DNA of 64,000 bases, from positions 11,719,522 to 11,783,521 of the forward strand of contig NW_004624778.1 of the NCBI RefSeq assembly GCF_000247695.1. Direction: 5' to 3'. The DNA comes from Heterocephalus glaber (taxonomy: Eukaryota; Chordata; Mammalia; Rodentia; Bathyergidae). This document shows positions 22,915-33,959 of this stretch, piece by piece. A program made the translations under genes and the position numbers. How positions within the stretch are numbered: the stretch's first letter is position 1; the number at the start of each line of letters is the position of its first letter. The notes beneath the pieces were generated by a model. The model saw nothing but the letters and a program-made list of their open reading frames with translations. It ran no database searches and had not been told where the DNA came from.

Positions 22915-23028
22915 CTATTAGTGATGGCACAGGTCTGTTAATGCCAGTACTCTGGAAGACCTAGGCAGGACAATCAAAAGTTAGAGTCCAGCATTGAGCC
23001 CTGCCTGAAACAAAACAAAACAAAAACC
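22915..23028 (+). repeat. B1 SINE (diverged)
   Basis: Reads tgatggcacaggtctgttaa, tgccagtactctggaagacc, taggcaggacaatcaaaagt, then gagccctgcctgaaacaaaa and a CAAAA-repeat tail. Confidence 0.75.
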
Positions 23029-24480
23029 TAGGAGAGCAGAAGGTAGAGATGGGAAGGAGAGCCTCAGTTTCTACTACATTGGAGCTCTAGGGGGGTAAGA
23101 CCTACTGACAAAAATAAGACTGACCAGCATCAGCACTCAGGGCCAACCTGGAAGTCAAGCAGGAAGAAAGGCGGTGGACACACAGTCCTTGGTGTCCAAG
23201 AGAAGGAAGCAATTGCTGTGGAATGTCTGACAGCGTTGGCTTTACTGGGGGGGGGGGGGGCTTTCAGGAAGGCTTATGCATCTCTTTCCCATCTGGACAA
23301 GAGAAAGAAATGAAAAGAATGGTTGGAAAACGAGCCCTGCACAAACCTCTCCCCTCTACAAAGACTGTGAATGTGGCTGAACCTGGTTCCTGCCCTAGGC
23401 TGTGCCGTGTGACCCTAGAGCTCAGATGATTCCTTGTCTGTACAACAAAGGCTGGGCCTCTCTGGGGCCCCTGAGCCACAGCCCTCCTCCCTGAAAGCAG
23501 TTCTGCACTCTGACCTGTAGGAATGTGGGGGAAAGGCACTGGTTGGGGGAGCAGAACTGGTGTTCAGTCCCAGCAATGATTCTGTGAACTCCTAGGAGCT
23601 CTTCAGTGGAGTGAAAATGGTACAGGGCTCCCCAAGAATGCCTGGGGAAAACAGGCTGGCCCACTGAGAAAGACTCAGAACTGCAAGGAGCCTTGTGAGC
23701 AGGTGTCCAGCCTTATCACATGTAGCTGAGGAAACAAAAGCCCAGAGAAACACACATGCCCAGGTTCAAGTGTGTTTTCAGGGTCAGAGCCAGCTACCTT
23801 TCAATCCACTGCGCCATAATGCCTCCAGTTAATTTGGTTAACAACAACAAAACCCAGTAGTATGGTGACCAAAGCTGATTGAAACCTCTGAATCCTTTCA
23901 TGAAAACGAAATGGAAATGCATTAGTTTCACTACCAGACAGGAGGTGCTTCAGGAAGTGAAAGGAGTGCTCCAAACAGCCTCCAGCAACACTGTCCTGGT
24001 CGCCTGGAGGGGGTTAATGGTGGGCGGCAGCTCTTACCAGGTCAGGGGGAATTTGCCTTTGTGATCAGCACTGCAGGCTCTATGAAGAGAGTCCAAGGAC
24101 ACTGAGCTTAGAGCACTAATATGCATTTTTATTCTGCAATAATTTTCATACTGAGTTCAAGAGGTACCAGCTCCAAGTACATAAAACCAAATCAAATTAA
24201 ATTAATTGATTTTATTGAAACCTGCTGCAGTTGTATTCAAACCTACAGCCAGGGGCATGACCCTCATGAAATACCAAAGGGACTTTTGAAATAATTAAAT
24301 TAATCACTCCCTGGGTTATCCACAAGGGCTTGCTTCTGTATTCACAAGCAGGCTCGGTCCGGGGCACAGCTACTGGCAAGAGAGGTGCACATGACCACGA
24401 CACAACCCCAAATATGGCATTGCCTAAGGGAGCCAAAGGCCCAGACTGGTAAGCTTTTGTGCCCATGGCAATACATGTAT
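23029..24480. other. Mostly unique sequence
   Basis: Contains a run of 14 G at 23,247-23,260, an IRF-like GAAA repeat at 23,902-23,917 and an AT-rich, homeodomain-motif-rich stretch at 24,120-24,310. No gene was recognised. Confidence 0.4.
23902..23917 (+). promoter_or_regulatory. Candidate ISRE / IRF-binding repeat
   Basis: GAAAACGAAATGGAAA contains three spaced GAAA units. The first two fit the GAAAnnGAAA IRF consensus apart from spacing. An inverted TTTCACT follows at about 23,926. Motif evidence only. Confidence 0.3.
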
Positions 24481-24487
24481 ACACATG

Positions 24488-24514
24488 CACACACACACAC
24501 ACACACACACACAC
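24488..24514. repeat. (CA)n microsatellite
   Basis: About 13 uninterrupted CA units flanked by further imperfect CA/TA-rich sequence. The histidine-threonine and cysteine-valine runs in nearby frames arise from it. Confidence 0.95.
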
Positions 24515-24819
24515 GCATACACAATCACAATACAACTCATTCATTTGCTTATTTACATAATACATATACACTCACCACCAGTCGGAACCCCTCTCTTGTT
24601 CTCCCTATGTTGCCTGGCTCGAGTCAAGTGTTCACCCCATTTCCCGAGCATTCACACTCCTGGTCTTGGATGATGCACTTTCTTTATGGCTGGTGTTTCT
24701 TTGAACATAAAGAATGGGCCTGTGTCTTCCTTGGAACTCCAGGAACTCACTTGAACCCAGGGTGTGGTTAATTTCACCATTTTAAGTATTCTGCAAATGG
24801 AAAGAGCTGCAGACACTTA

Positions 24820-25010
24820 TTAAACACCTACAGTGCTTGGCATTGTTCAAATGACTCCACACTAGTAACTCCTTTATTCTCACCTGACCCTTACTTCCAT
24901 CCACTAGTTGGGATTGCTGTTTTCCTTTTGTTACAGATGAAGACACTGAGGTACAGGAAGTTCAGGCAACCTGCCCTTGCTAATCCAGCTGGCAAAGGAC
25001 ACAAAGCTAT
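24820..25010 (+). repeat. MIR SINE
   Basis: Reads cttattaaacacctacagtg, cttggcattgttcaaatgac, then ttgttacagatgaagacact, gaggtacaggaagttcaggc and ctaatccagctggcaaagg. Confidence 0.75.
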
Positions 25011-25545
25011 ATTGCTTCTCAGTACATCTTAACATGAGTTCCATAAACCCCAGTGATGCATGACTGTTTGTAAAGACAGCCCCACCAACAAACAGAGGCA
25101 CAAAATCTAGAATCCAGTGGGGAAGGGACACTCACCAACCCTTCATTTTACAAAGGAAGAAATTTGCAAGCCAGCAAAGGAAAGGTTCTTATGAACAAAT
25201 CCCCAAACCATGGCCTCATCAGCACCATGGACCTCTGTGGTCCTTGCCATAACCTGCTGGGACCTTAGGAGACAAAGGCCATCGTTCTATCCCTGCTGCA
25301 CAGAAAGCCTTCAAAGTCACTCTTCCCAGTCCTCCCTCTGCCCTTTACACACTCCTCTCACTACTAAATGCTACGCCCTCAAGGTTAACCTCAAAATAGA
25401 GTCTAGACTCTGTTAGACTCTAATTGTGATCACACTCTATTTTGAGTTCTGCCAACACGAAGCCCCTTCTTAGTACTGTGAACTTGAGCTGCTTAATACT
25501 ACTAATGAGGGACATGATCATTAGAACCATGACAGCTACTCTTCA
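25011..25545. other. Unassigned sequence
   Basis: A local direct repeat of agtctagactctgttagact near 25,398-25,420, and cacactctattttgagttct near 25,432, with the earlier ctcaaaatagagtctagac in inverse, suggests a small imperfect inverted repeat at 25,389-25,448. No gene was identified. Confidence 0.4.
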
Positions 25546-25549
25546 CCGC

Positions 25550-25690
25550 CTTCTCAAAGCTCAGGACCAGCTGCCCACATTGGTGTCCCATTTAGTCCCA
25601 TAGTAGGCTCATTTTACAGAGGAGGAAACTCAAGTATAGGGGGCAGGTGGGCTGCTCAAGGACACAAAACTAGTAAGTGGTGGGGCTGAA
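25550..25690 (+). repeat. MIR SINE fragment
   Basis: Reads catagtaggctcattttaca, gaggaggaaactcaagtata, then caaggacacaaaactagtaa and gtggtggggctgaactcaaa. Confidence 0.75.
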
Positions 25691-25948
25691 CTCAAAGCTG
25701 ATCTCTCTCTTTAAAATTACCAATACTTTTTCTTAGTAGTATGGAATACCTGCATATTACATTTCCCCCATATTTTTGACCACTATCATTTGATTGCCTC
25801 TTTGTAAGAGAAAAAAATTTTTAGTTGTGGCAAATATATAACAGCTATTTAACTATTTTAAGTGCACAATTCAGTGGCACTGAGTATATTCACAACATTG
25901 TGCAACCATCACTACTTGCAAAGCTTTTCTTTTCCCTCCCTCCTTCCT

Positions 25949-26005
25949 TTCCCTTTTCCTTCCTTCCTTCCTTCCTTCCTTCCTTCCTTCCTTCCTTCCT
26001 TCCTT
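25949..26005. repeat. (CCTT)n microsatellite
   Basis: About 14 tetranucleotide units. It probably grew from the poly(A) tail of the adjoining minus-strand B1, since it lies exactly at that element's 3' side. Confidence 0.9.
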
Positions 26006-26009
26006 CTTC

Positions 26010-26114
26010 TTTAGACAGTCTTGTTAGGTAGCCCAGGCTGGTCTCAAACTTGTGATCCTTCTGCCTCAGCCTCCCAAGTGCTGGGATTACAGGCATGCAC
26101 CATTATGTCTGGTT
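26010..26114 (-). repeat. B1 SINE
   Basis: The plus strand reads agacagtcttgttaggtagc, ccaggctggtctcaaacttg, cctcagcctcccaagtgctg and ggattacaggcatgcaccat. It lies within an old L1 copy. Confidence 0.88.
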
Positions 26115-26290
26115 TATTTCCAAAACATTTTAAACAACCCAAACACAACCCTAAGCAGTGCCTTCCCATGTCCTCCCTCCCGCCACTTCCTGATCCCTTC
26201 TAATCGCCTTTCTACTTCTATGAATTTGCCTATTCAAGATGGTTCACATAAGTGGAATCACATAGTATGTGTTCTTCATGTCCATAAAGC

Positions 26291-27340
26291 CAGTTCTCCT
26301 AAAGGATAAGTCAGTTCCTCAGCTTCAGAAGCTTCAGTTCTCAACTGCCCAAATTACAGTGACCAAGTCCTGCTTCCCCCTCGGGGACAGCATGATGGAG
26401 GGAATGCTGCCATGGGGATGTCACCACAGGGAGGGCTGGTTCTGTGGAGGCTCGGTGTCCCTGGCTACTTCCAGGCAGAAGGCCTGGTTTAGTCCTGAGC
26501 AGTAGTGACAGGACACATGAACAGTATACTCGTGAGAAGAAAAAGGAGTCTCTAGCAGGAAGATATGGCATGGTTACCTCAGCACTGCAGGACCAGGGCA
26601 CAGTAATGTCACAGGCAAAGTCAGCCTGGGATGGACCACACTGGGTGACAGTTTTGCTGAAGTAACTTAGAAGCCACTGTCCACACTGGACCAAGCCCTT
26701 CGGGATGTAGTCAGTGAGGCCACCAGCATTGACTGGTTGCCTCCTGTATACTGAGTCAGGTGGTGACTGGGTCATGCTGTCCTTACCAAGGGGGAGCTGT
26801 TGACGAGGTTTCCTCTCTCCCAGCCCCGCCCCTGCAAGAAACCTCTTCCTCTGTCTTAGAAGGGCCTCAGATGAAAGCCTGGACTTGAGCCTGGCAGAGA
26901 CCTCTGCCAGCCCTGTCTTTCTCTTGCCCACTGACCTCCATCCCACCCTTCCACCAGTGTGGTCTGTGCCTGCTCTCAGCACAATGGCCATCCAGAGGTC
27001 GTCCTGTGACCCCTCCCTCCTTGGCCAGAGGCAACGTCCAGAGGCTTCCACCCTTCCAGGCCTCCCGCCCACTCTTGACTCTCCACTTTGAAGGCTGTCC
27101 TCAGACAATGACCTCCTCCAGGACACAGTGCACACCCCACACACCCACCCTCACTTCCCCTTCCAGCCCTGCCTGCCCCTCCCACCAGCCCAGCCTACCA
27201 GTTTCCTCTGCCCTGTTCACCCTTTGGCAACAGGACCTGCTATTCCGAACCTTGGCCCAGCTCCTTCCTCCTTCCAGCTGCTCCCTTTCTGGGGCCTCGG
27301 GCTCTTGCCTTTTCTCTGTGGAGTTAACTGTTACCCAGCC
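26291..27340. other. Unassigned GC-moderate sequence with a long minus-strand open frame
   Basis: The minus-strand frame at 26,341-27,144 is 267 codons, the longest in the window. It has no recognisable domain, signal peptide, repeat or splice context. It may be chance. No repeat was recognised here. Confidence 0.35.
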
Positions 27341-27341
27341 C

Positions 27342-27364
27342 TGACACACACACACACACACACC
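27342..27364. repeat. (CA)n microsatellite
   Basis: About 11 CA units, cacacacacacacacaca, within otherwise unique DNA. Confidence 0.9.
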
Positions 27365-27477
27365 CTGATAGCATGTGGCACTAAGATAGGTGAGCAGCAG
27401 CTACTCAGCACAGACTTAATGCCCGAGTTACTACTTGGAAATGTTGGTATAGGACACTGTCTTGCTAGGTTGGATAT

Positions 27478-27540
27478 GTGTGAATGTGAGTATGAGTGTG
27501 TGAGTGAGTGTGTGTGAGTGTGCACTCGTGTGCTCACACG
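27478..27540. repeat. Degenerate TG-rich repeat
   Basis: Interrupted tgtgagtgtg-type units such as tgagtgagtgtgtgtgagtg. It is about 115 bases downstream of the CA tract. Confidence 0.8.
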
Positions 27541-27544
27541 CACC

Positions 27545-28225
27545 CATGGAACATCAATAAATCCTGGATCCTTCCAAGAAGCTTTTCAAAGCAAAATTTC
27601 CTCCCTTGTCAGAAACAATGCAGGAGTGAGGATGAACCCCAGCAAGACGAAGAGTCCTTTTTGGGTCACCCACGTTTCTTGCTTCTATTGTAACAACAAC
27701 CACTGCATTTCAAGGCTTCTCTGAGAAGATTCTAGGGCAATTACTGTAGAGCTTATAAAATTATACTGAACGGTATGTTTGAAAAGATAATTTTCTGTGT
27801 TCAGCTCGGTGAAAAGTTTCCCATAAAAGCAGCTACAGTCAGATAAAGGTGCCCGCCCACGTAAAACAGTTTCTGTGGGGTTTCAGATCCCTTGCACAGG
27901 AAGGAGAGGAGAGGGGAAGGACCTCAAAAAGGAAAACCAAGTTCATGTGCTCTGATTTGGCCCTGGAGACCAGGAAAACACATTCTGAGGGTACGATGGT
28001 CAATATTCACTTCACTGAGCTTATAGTCAGGCCCTGAACTTCCTGGCACAGAGCTGGGGTGGGTGTGGGGGTCCAAGGTGAAGGCCAGGCTGATAAACGG
28101 CCCCGGGCCACCTGGTCCAAGGCTTTCTATTAGAAGACCCTTGGAAAAGTTCTGCTTGCTGCAGGACAACTTCCTGGGACCTCTGCCTCCAAAACTCTCA
28201 GATCCAGAAATGCTGCCTCAATTGT
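27545..28225. other. Unassigned sequence
   Basis: No gene or repeat was identified. Confidence 0.35.
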
Positions 28226-28229
28226 GTTT

Positions 28230-28625
28230 GATAAAGACCTGATTGGTATGCAGGTTTTTCTAAACATGACAGAAAATCCAATCCATGGCCATAAAGAGGA
28301 AAAATGTGATGCATTTTGTTAAATAAAAGTTAAAAATGTTTATATGACAAAAATATCACAATACAAATTTAAAACCAAGCAGGAGACAGGATTTGAATTA
28401 CATATAATGGACATAGGTTTAAATCTATTACATAGAAAGGGCTTCTATAAATCAGTAAGGAAAATAATAAAGTATAAATGTCCACTAAAATGATTTAAAC
28501 TTGGGCTGGGAGTGTAGCTCAGTGGTAGAGCGCTTGTTTATTCTGCACAAGGCCCTGGGTTCCATCTCCAGCACCACACACACACACACAAATTAAACTG
28601 TTCAATTCCTGTTAAGTGCTGAGGA
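28230..28625 (+). mobile_element. Old L1 ORF2-region fragment, interrupted by an ID
   Basis: The AT-rich stretch reads aaataaaagttaaaaatgtt, tatatgacaaaaatatcaca and gggcttctataaatcagtaa, then ggaaaataata. This resembles the late ORF2 part of L1 ('...ctcctacaaatcaataagaaaaa'). It is decayed, with frames broken. Confidence 0.55.
28504..28594 (+). repeat. ID SINE
   Basis: Reads gggctgggagtgtagctcag, tggtagagcgcttgtttatt, then ggccctgggttccatctcca and a CA-rich tail. A short likely TSD (ttaaact) flanks it. Confidence 0.9.
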
Positions 28626-29090
28626 AAATACAGGAGCAGGGGAATAGATATAGTAGAGAAAAGGCACTCAATGAACTAAATCTGAGATCCATTCCTCTAT
28701 TCCAGGAAACCTCAGGCAAATCATTTTCCCTGTCTGGAACAACCTCCCAGTTAATATTTTAATGAAAGTTGCATTAAGAGTGGCGTTGGTCTTGTGTACT
28801 TAGCGCCAAACATGAAAATGCCTTCGTATACTTTTCTCCTTCTCTGGGCAACTCACATTTTCTTCTCTATCCTCACCCCTCCAGACGATTAGAAACATAA
28901 GATTTACTGGGCCCACTTCCCACCCTCGGAACCTATGCAGACAGAACAAGTGAGCCAGGGCTCTTGCCCTCTCCTTGCAGGGGTCTAGCTGTGCCACGGA
29001 GTCTGGCTGTGCCACAGGATCTGCTGTCCTGATGACTGTGTGGAGAACAAGGGAAGGCAAGAGGTGGACAATAGAGAGATGAGACATAAT
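28626..29090. other. Unassigned sequence
   Basis: Includes a MIR-like phrase near 28,690-28,740 ('ctcaggcaaatcattttccctgtctg'). No gene was identified. Confidence 0.35.
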
Positions 29091-29094
29091 GAAA

Positions 29095-29220
29095 GAGCGG
29101 GCTTTACTGTCAGGCAGCTTTGGCTTCAAATCCCAACTCTACCACCTCCTAGCTACATGTTTCTGGGCACTTTCATCTCTTTGTCGATTTGCTTTTCTTC
29201 TATAAAATAGGCGGATGTTC
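29095..29220 (+). repeat. MIR SINE fragment
   Basis: Reads ttggcttcaaatcccaactc, taccacctcctagctacatg and ttctataaaataggcggatg, the MIR 5' half. Confidence 0.75.
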
Positions 29221-31034
29221 CCCATCTTGCAGTCTCCTTGCCTTGCCTTTGTCTTTACTACACAGTTGGGCATGTTTCGGAGGCAACCCTGCCCTGCTGT
29301 TACTTGTTTGTTTTGGCTCTGCAAATTAGATCACGTGCCATCATGGACTGGATCTGTGTCTCCATAGGACGCAAGGACCCCAAGAGGCTGAAAGCACCAG
29401 GCCAACATCAGGGCTGTGCCTTTGTCACTTTTGAACTTGGAGCATCTGGCACATTGTCTTGTACACAGAAGGCACAAAATAGTATCTGTAGAATAAATGA
29501 GTGAAACTTATGGGTAAGGGTCAGGAAGCTAAAGTGACATGCTAAGGGCTCCATAATTCATTAGCTGCCTGGAGAGGGTCATGAGGTCTTTTTATCGTGA
29601 GCACAATGCAGAGGAGAAAACATAGCCAAGTACATAGCTCATGAAGTCTCATGTTTGCCGGGAGTCCGGTTTTACACCTGTTTCCCCTAATCATTATAAT
29701 AATGCCCACTTTCACTCTCAAAAGGGTCCCATTTGGATGATAAATTGTCTGTCTTCCCTGTTATAAGGGAGAATGGAAGGGGAGACTGTTTCCCTGACTC
29801 CATCTTCTCCCTCACCCCACAGCTCTCTTAACCTTTGCCAGAGATGAAATTAAAATGTCATCCTATTATGTTCCCCAAAAGCCCCATTTCAGCTGCATTC
29901 ACCCCAAAGGCCACCTTTCCCCAGAAAAATCTGCAAACATGCGGCGTGTGTGATGGGGTTGTGGGTGCTCCCTGGTTCTCTGCCCTGCCCTTTATCACCA
30001 GGGAGCAAACCTAAGGCACTGCCATAGTGTTCTTCCTGTACTGGATGACTATAATCAACATGTTTGTCTGTTCCGAGGTGCTCGGCTAACTAGCGTCCAG
30101 CTTTTCTATTTGACAGGGACATCTGGGGCCATCAGGATGCACAAGGACTCATCCATGGCTGCCCCTTCAGAACAAAGAGCAGCTCTCCACCTTGGGAAGC
30201 TCACTCAGCCAGGGATTAGCCACAGAGCCAAGTATTGCCAGACCGGCTCTAGGGTGGGGTAGGGGACTGCTTTCCTGTTGGTCCTTAGATGCTCAGAGGG
30301 GGCCAGGAAGAGAAAAAGACCTAGGAGTACTTTAGCAGAGTGATTGGCGAGCCCCTACCTGTCCATGGATGAGTTCAAGGCCTGGTGCCAAAGGTGCCTC
30401 TGCAGGCCTTTCTCAGTCAACCTTCGAGACCCTCCCCTGTGCTCACCCTCTGCATGGACAGGTGTTAGAGCCCTGCCTGCTGTGGCTGCTTTCCAGGCAT
30501 ATCATGGGAGTGCCTGGAAAGAGACCCTTCACTTCCTGATCCCAGAGTGGGCTGCAGCCTGGACTTTGCACAGCTTACACTCAACTGGCACTTAATCAGC
30601 CTCCTCCCTGGAAGTAGCCTGGGTACAGGTTCCACCATGCTGGGCCTGGGGCCCCAAGTTCTCTTGGACCTAGATCTTCCTGGCTCTCTCCCTGACCCTG
30701 CCTAAGCCTAGGGAGACCCATTGTCCATTGTTTCCAGGCCCCATCACAAGCTTGACAAGAGGACAAAGCAGATCTTTGGCTTCTTTCCCCAGCTGGTGAC
30801 ACTCATCTTCCCCAAAGGAGGAGCCCAGCCAGCTCTGGCAGTGGAGATGCCACCCTGAGAGCTTTTTGTCGCAGGAACCCAGGCCTCTGGTCCTTTTGAA
30901 TGAACCCTCTCCTTCTAGCTTCACTTCCCCAACTTAGGTCTGGCCTTCACTCTGCAAGGACTATTCCAGAAACCTCCATGTCCAATTCTTTGGCTCATCT
31001 CAGCAGCTGTGCAAATCACCTAGAAAAGCCACTG
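29221..31034. other. Unassigned sequence up to the assembly gap
   Basis: No gene was recognised. An AT-rich block near 29,685-29,760 (cctaatcattataataatgc) may be a conserved noncoding segment. A MIR/L2-like tail (gaataaatgagtgaa) lies near 29,490-29,505. Confidence 0.35.
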
Positions 31035-31239
31035 NNNNNNNNNNNNNNNNNNNNNNNNNNNNNNNNNNNNNNNNNNNNNNNNNNNNNNNNNNNNNNNNNN
31101 NNNNNNNNNNNNNNNNNNNNNNNNNNNNNNNNNNNNNNNNNNNNNNNNNNNNNNNNNNNNNNNNNNNNNNNNNNNNNNNNNNNNNNNNNNNNNNNNNNNN
31201 NNNNNNNNNNNNNNNNNNNNNNNNNNNNNNNNNNNNNNN
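31035..31239. other. Assembly gap (205 N)
   Basis: All bases are N. Any open frame drawn across it is meaningless. Nothing can be said about its content. Confidence 1.
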
Positions 31240-32635
31240 CCATGATGGGAGAGACATCTAGCACCTAAGGACAGAGATGCTTTGCTAATCACCATGGCAC
31301 CAGCCCTGATCAACAGGACAGAAGTCTGCCAACAGGTTCACAGAGAACACACAAGTATCAGCTTGCCATTCTCTGATCACCCTGGAGCATAGGTCATAGT
31401 ATGTATCTGTGAATGAATGATAGGTGGCTGCTAAGGACCTGCTACTATGCTGGGTACCTTCATTGCTTTGTTCAGTGTGGCAGCCCTCCAAGGCAGATAG
31501 GACTGTCTCCATTACTGGGCAAGGGAATGAAGTCTCAGGCAGGGTACATGGCTTCCTTGAGGAAGCATCAGTCCAGCATCAGTCCAAGAGTGCCCAAGCT
31601 CAATCCTTCCTGTTCCTAAAGACTGTGGTCTTTCCATTAGTATTTGGAAGTTCAAAGAGGAGTAAGAAGTAGCCCCAGCTCTTGGATAGTTGACAAGAGG
31701 CAGTCTTGTTCACAATTACCTGTGACAAAAAGCAGATATTGCAGTGCCTGCCCCAAAAGCTGTAACTTCTGTATGCAAGTGGCAGGTAGAGGGAGATGGT
31801 TACTTTCTACCTGTCGTCTGAGAGAGGCATGTGGGAAGAGGTGGTAGGTGCTTGGGCCACGAAAGACAGGCTTTGAGCCATGGACAGGCTGGGGTGAGGC
31901 TGGGAAGCCTGGGCAATGGATTTTAAGTGGCTCCCTGGTGGAAAGGCCCCAGGTGGGATGAGTCTGTGGTGGGGCCTTGCCAGCACATATCATGATGCTG
32001 CTAATCATCCAACTTAGTGCAGTGGGCCATGGCAGAGGGAGAGCTGGAGGGTCCCTGGGGAATCTGCTCCAGGATGTGTAATTCTCAACAGGAGCTGCAG
32101 GATTGGGGGAGGGGGGGAGCTGCAGGCAGCATCTGGTGCCCTCCCTCCACCAACATGTCTGGGAGAATCAGCAACCTCCTGGCCTCTATCAGCAGGATCC
32201 GGGGGAGAGCAGATAAGTGAGCTCAGAAGGACACAGTGGCCACACTGCTGCAGAATTATTATTTTTCCACACACTTGATTGACGTGACCCCTGGGACCAC
32301 TGGGAACTGCCTTCACTGAGCAGGGGAGGAGAGGGCAATGATGGCTGTGGGGTTCTTGGAGGGGCTCTCCCTCAGGGAAGTGGCCTGCAGTGGAGAGAGG
32401 GTAGAGCTTGCCGCCCCCTTTCAGGCCTGCTGCAGTGTAGTGGGAAGGAACAGCTGCCTGCTTCAGGATCTTCCCATTTTCTCCTTCCTGGATGAACCCA
32501 GCTCAGGAAGGAAAGGCTCAAGTCAGAAGGCCTCCTGAAGAAACACAGGGGCTTTGTAAGCGGAGGGGCATACGGGAGAGATGCGCGTCTCTGCCTCTCT
32601 TGAGTTGGCTGAGGCCCTCATAGCCTTACCTTATT
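31240..32635. other. Unassigned sequence
   Basis: A possible MIR remnant lies at about 31,440-31,560. No gene or other element was recognised. Opposing frames at 31,652-32,316 match nothing known. Confidence 0.35.
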
Positions 32636-32639
32636 TTGG

Positions 32640-32735
32640 ACCATTAACTCACCATGAGACCCTCCCCAGTTCTCAGTTTCCATTTCTGTAGAATAGGGGC
32701 TTTGGAGCCACCTTCTAGCTCTGACTTTCTCCAGT
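32640..32735 (+). repeat. Probable MIR fragment
   Basis: Contains attaactcaccatgagaccc, then ctcagtttccatttctgtag and aataggggctttgg, the MIR 'cctcagtttcctcatctgtaaaatgggg' block. Confidence 0.5.
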
Positions 32736-32870
32736 CCTTGCATAACACCATGGTGCTTTCAGATGTTTCCAGATCTGAGTGGACAAGATGATTCTGGGCC
32801 TGAGCTGACCTCCAATTTTGTGTGTTACAGTTTTCTACTTCTACATTGTGGTTTTAAAAGTCTCATGGTG

Positions 32871-32977
32871 GACCGGGGATTTAGCTCAGTGGTTCTGGTG
32901 CCTGTCTTGCAAGCGCAAGGTCCAAAGTTTGATCCCCGGTACCAAAAAAAACCCCAAAAAGCAAACAAACAAACAAA
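32871..32977 (+). repeat. Young tRNA-like SINE with perfect TSD
   Basis: Reads gaccggggatttagctcagt, then cctgtcttgcaagcgcaagg, gatccccggtacc and an A-rich CAAA-repeat tail. The perfect TSD aaaagtctcatggtg lies at 32,856-32,870 and 32,978-32,992. Confidence 0.93.
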
Positions 32978-33054
32978 AAAAGTCTCATGGTGTCATGGGC
33001 ACTGGACCTGGAACCCGATTAAGAAAATCGTAGATTCCCTCAAAGTACAGGAAA

Positions 33055-33190
33055 CAATGATTTTTGAACTTCTACTTCATGCTGGGCCCGATGCCAGCTG
33101 AAAATGTTTACAGCAATTATCTCATTTAATTTTGACATCAGCTCTGGGAAGAGGCCATTTTCATTCTCATTTCCCCTACTTGGGTATAAT
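33055..33190 (+). repeat. MIR SINE fragment
   Basis: Reads tgaacttctacttcatgctg, ggcccgatgccagctgaaaa, then acagcaattatctcatttaa and ttttgacatcagctctggga. This is the MIR 3' half. Confidence 0.65.
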
Positions 33191-33320
33191 TTCCTACATT
33201 TCCAAAGTCCTCAGTTGTTTCTCCATCCTCTTTGGGATAAGATCCAGGCTCCTCCCCACCCACCTTTCCCATGCTATACTACAGTGCTCCTGGCTTGGCC
33301 AGTGGTGATGAATGAACTGT
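33191..33320 (+). repeat. Probable L2 LINE fragment
   Basis: Contains tttgggataagatccaggct, cctccccacccacctttccc and ctcctggcttggccagtgg, similar to the L2 'agaataaagtccaaactcctt...' part. Weak. Confidence 0.4.
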
Positions 33321-33955
33321 TTCTCTGCATGCAGTTTTGGAGCCCACAAGGCTTTCTCCTTCCCTGCCCTTTCAATTGGTGTCTTCCCCAGGGCCCAGCT
33401 CAAGTCAAACTCCTCCCAAAACAGAAATGAGGATGAGGGAGGTACAGTGATAGGGCACATCACTGAAGGAAGTGTTCACCCAAAGGTACCAGCCTTGTAC
33501 TTGCACAAACCTGAAAGTGAGTGCTTCTTTAAATTTTGCCGAAACTGCCTCTCTTGCTTCACCTCAGTCCAGGCCCTGTACCAGAGCTCCTTTATCAGCC
33601 CAAAGGACCTCTATGGCCCCAAAGATCACAGCCCACCTTGGTGGCTCCTGCCACTGGGTTGTGTCAACCTTGTGAGTGTCCACTGCTGCAGGGAAGAGAA
33701 CACATTTCCTCTATCTGCATCCACACCTCTAACCTCCAAACTTGCTCTCCTCTGCCTTCATCTGTCCTCCACTCCCATCTCCCTAAGAACACTAATTTGT
33801 CTTTTAGAATCCATTTAAAAATTACTGTTTATCATTTCAGTGACACATTGTATAACAATTAAAATGATGTTTCCACATGAGTAAATTCTTTTATAACCTG
33901 GGCATAAGAAGAGGCTTCCTAGCTTATGAGTAAAATCCAGAGTTAATAAAAGAAA
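33321..33955. other. Unassigned sequence, possibly further L2
   Basis: Low-similarity phrases such as ttcaattggtgtcttcccca and gcacaaacctgaaagtgag do not settle its identity. No coding exon was identified. Confidence 0.3.
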
Positions 33956-33959
33956 ACCT

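Larger units (their letters stand above)
25720..26290 (-). mobile_element. L1 3' region, split by a CCTT repeat and B1
   Basis: The plus strand shows aagtgcacaattcagtggca, atattcacaacattgtgcaa and ccatcactacttgcaaagc. After the insertion it resumes with ttctacttctatgaatttgc, ctattcaagatggttcacat and aagtggaatcacatagtatg. This is the reverse complement of an old L1M-type 3'UTR. Confidence 0.7.

Noticed and set aside
24212..24771. Cysteine-valine and histidine-threonine repeat peptides
   Set aside because: They are translations of the CA microsatellite at 24,488-24,514.
30900..31313. Open frames crossing 31,035-31,239
   Set aside because: They consist largely of unknown residues translated from the N gap.
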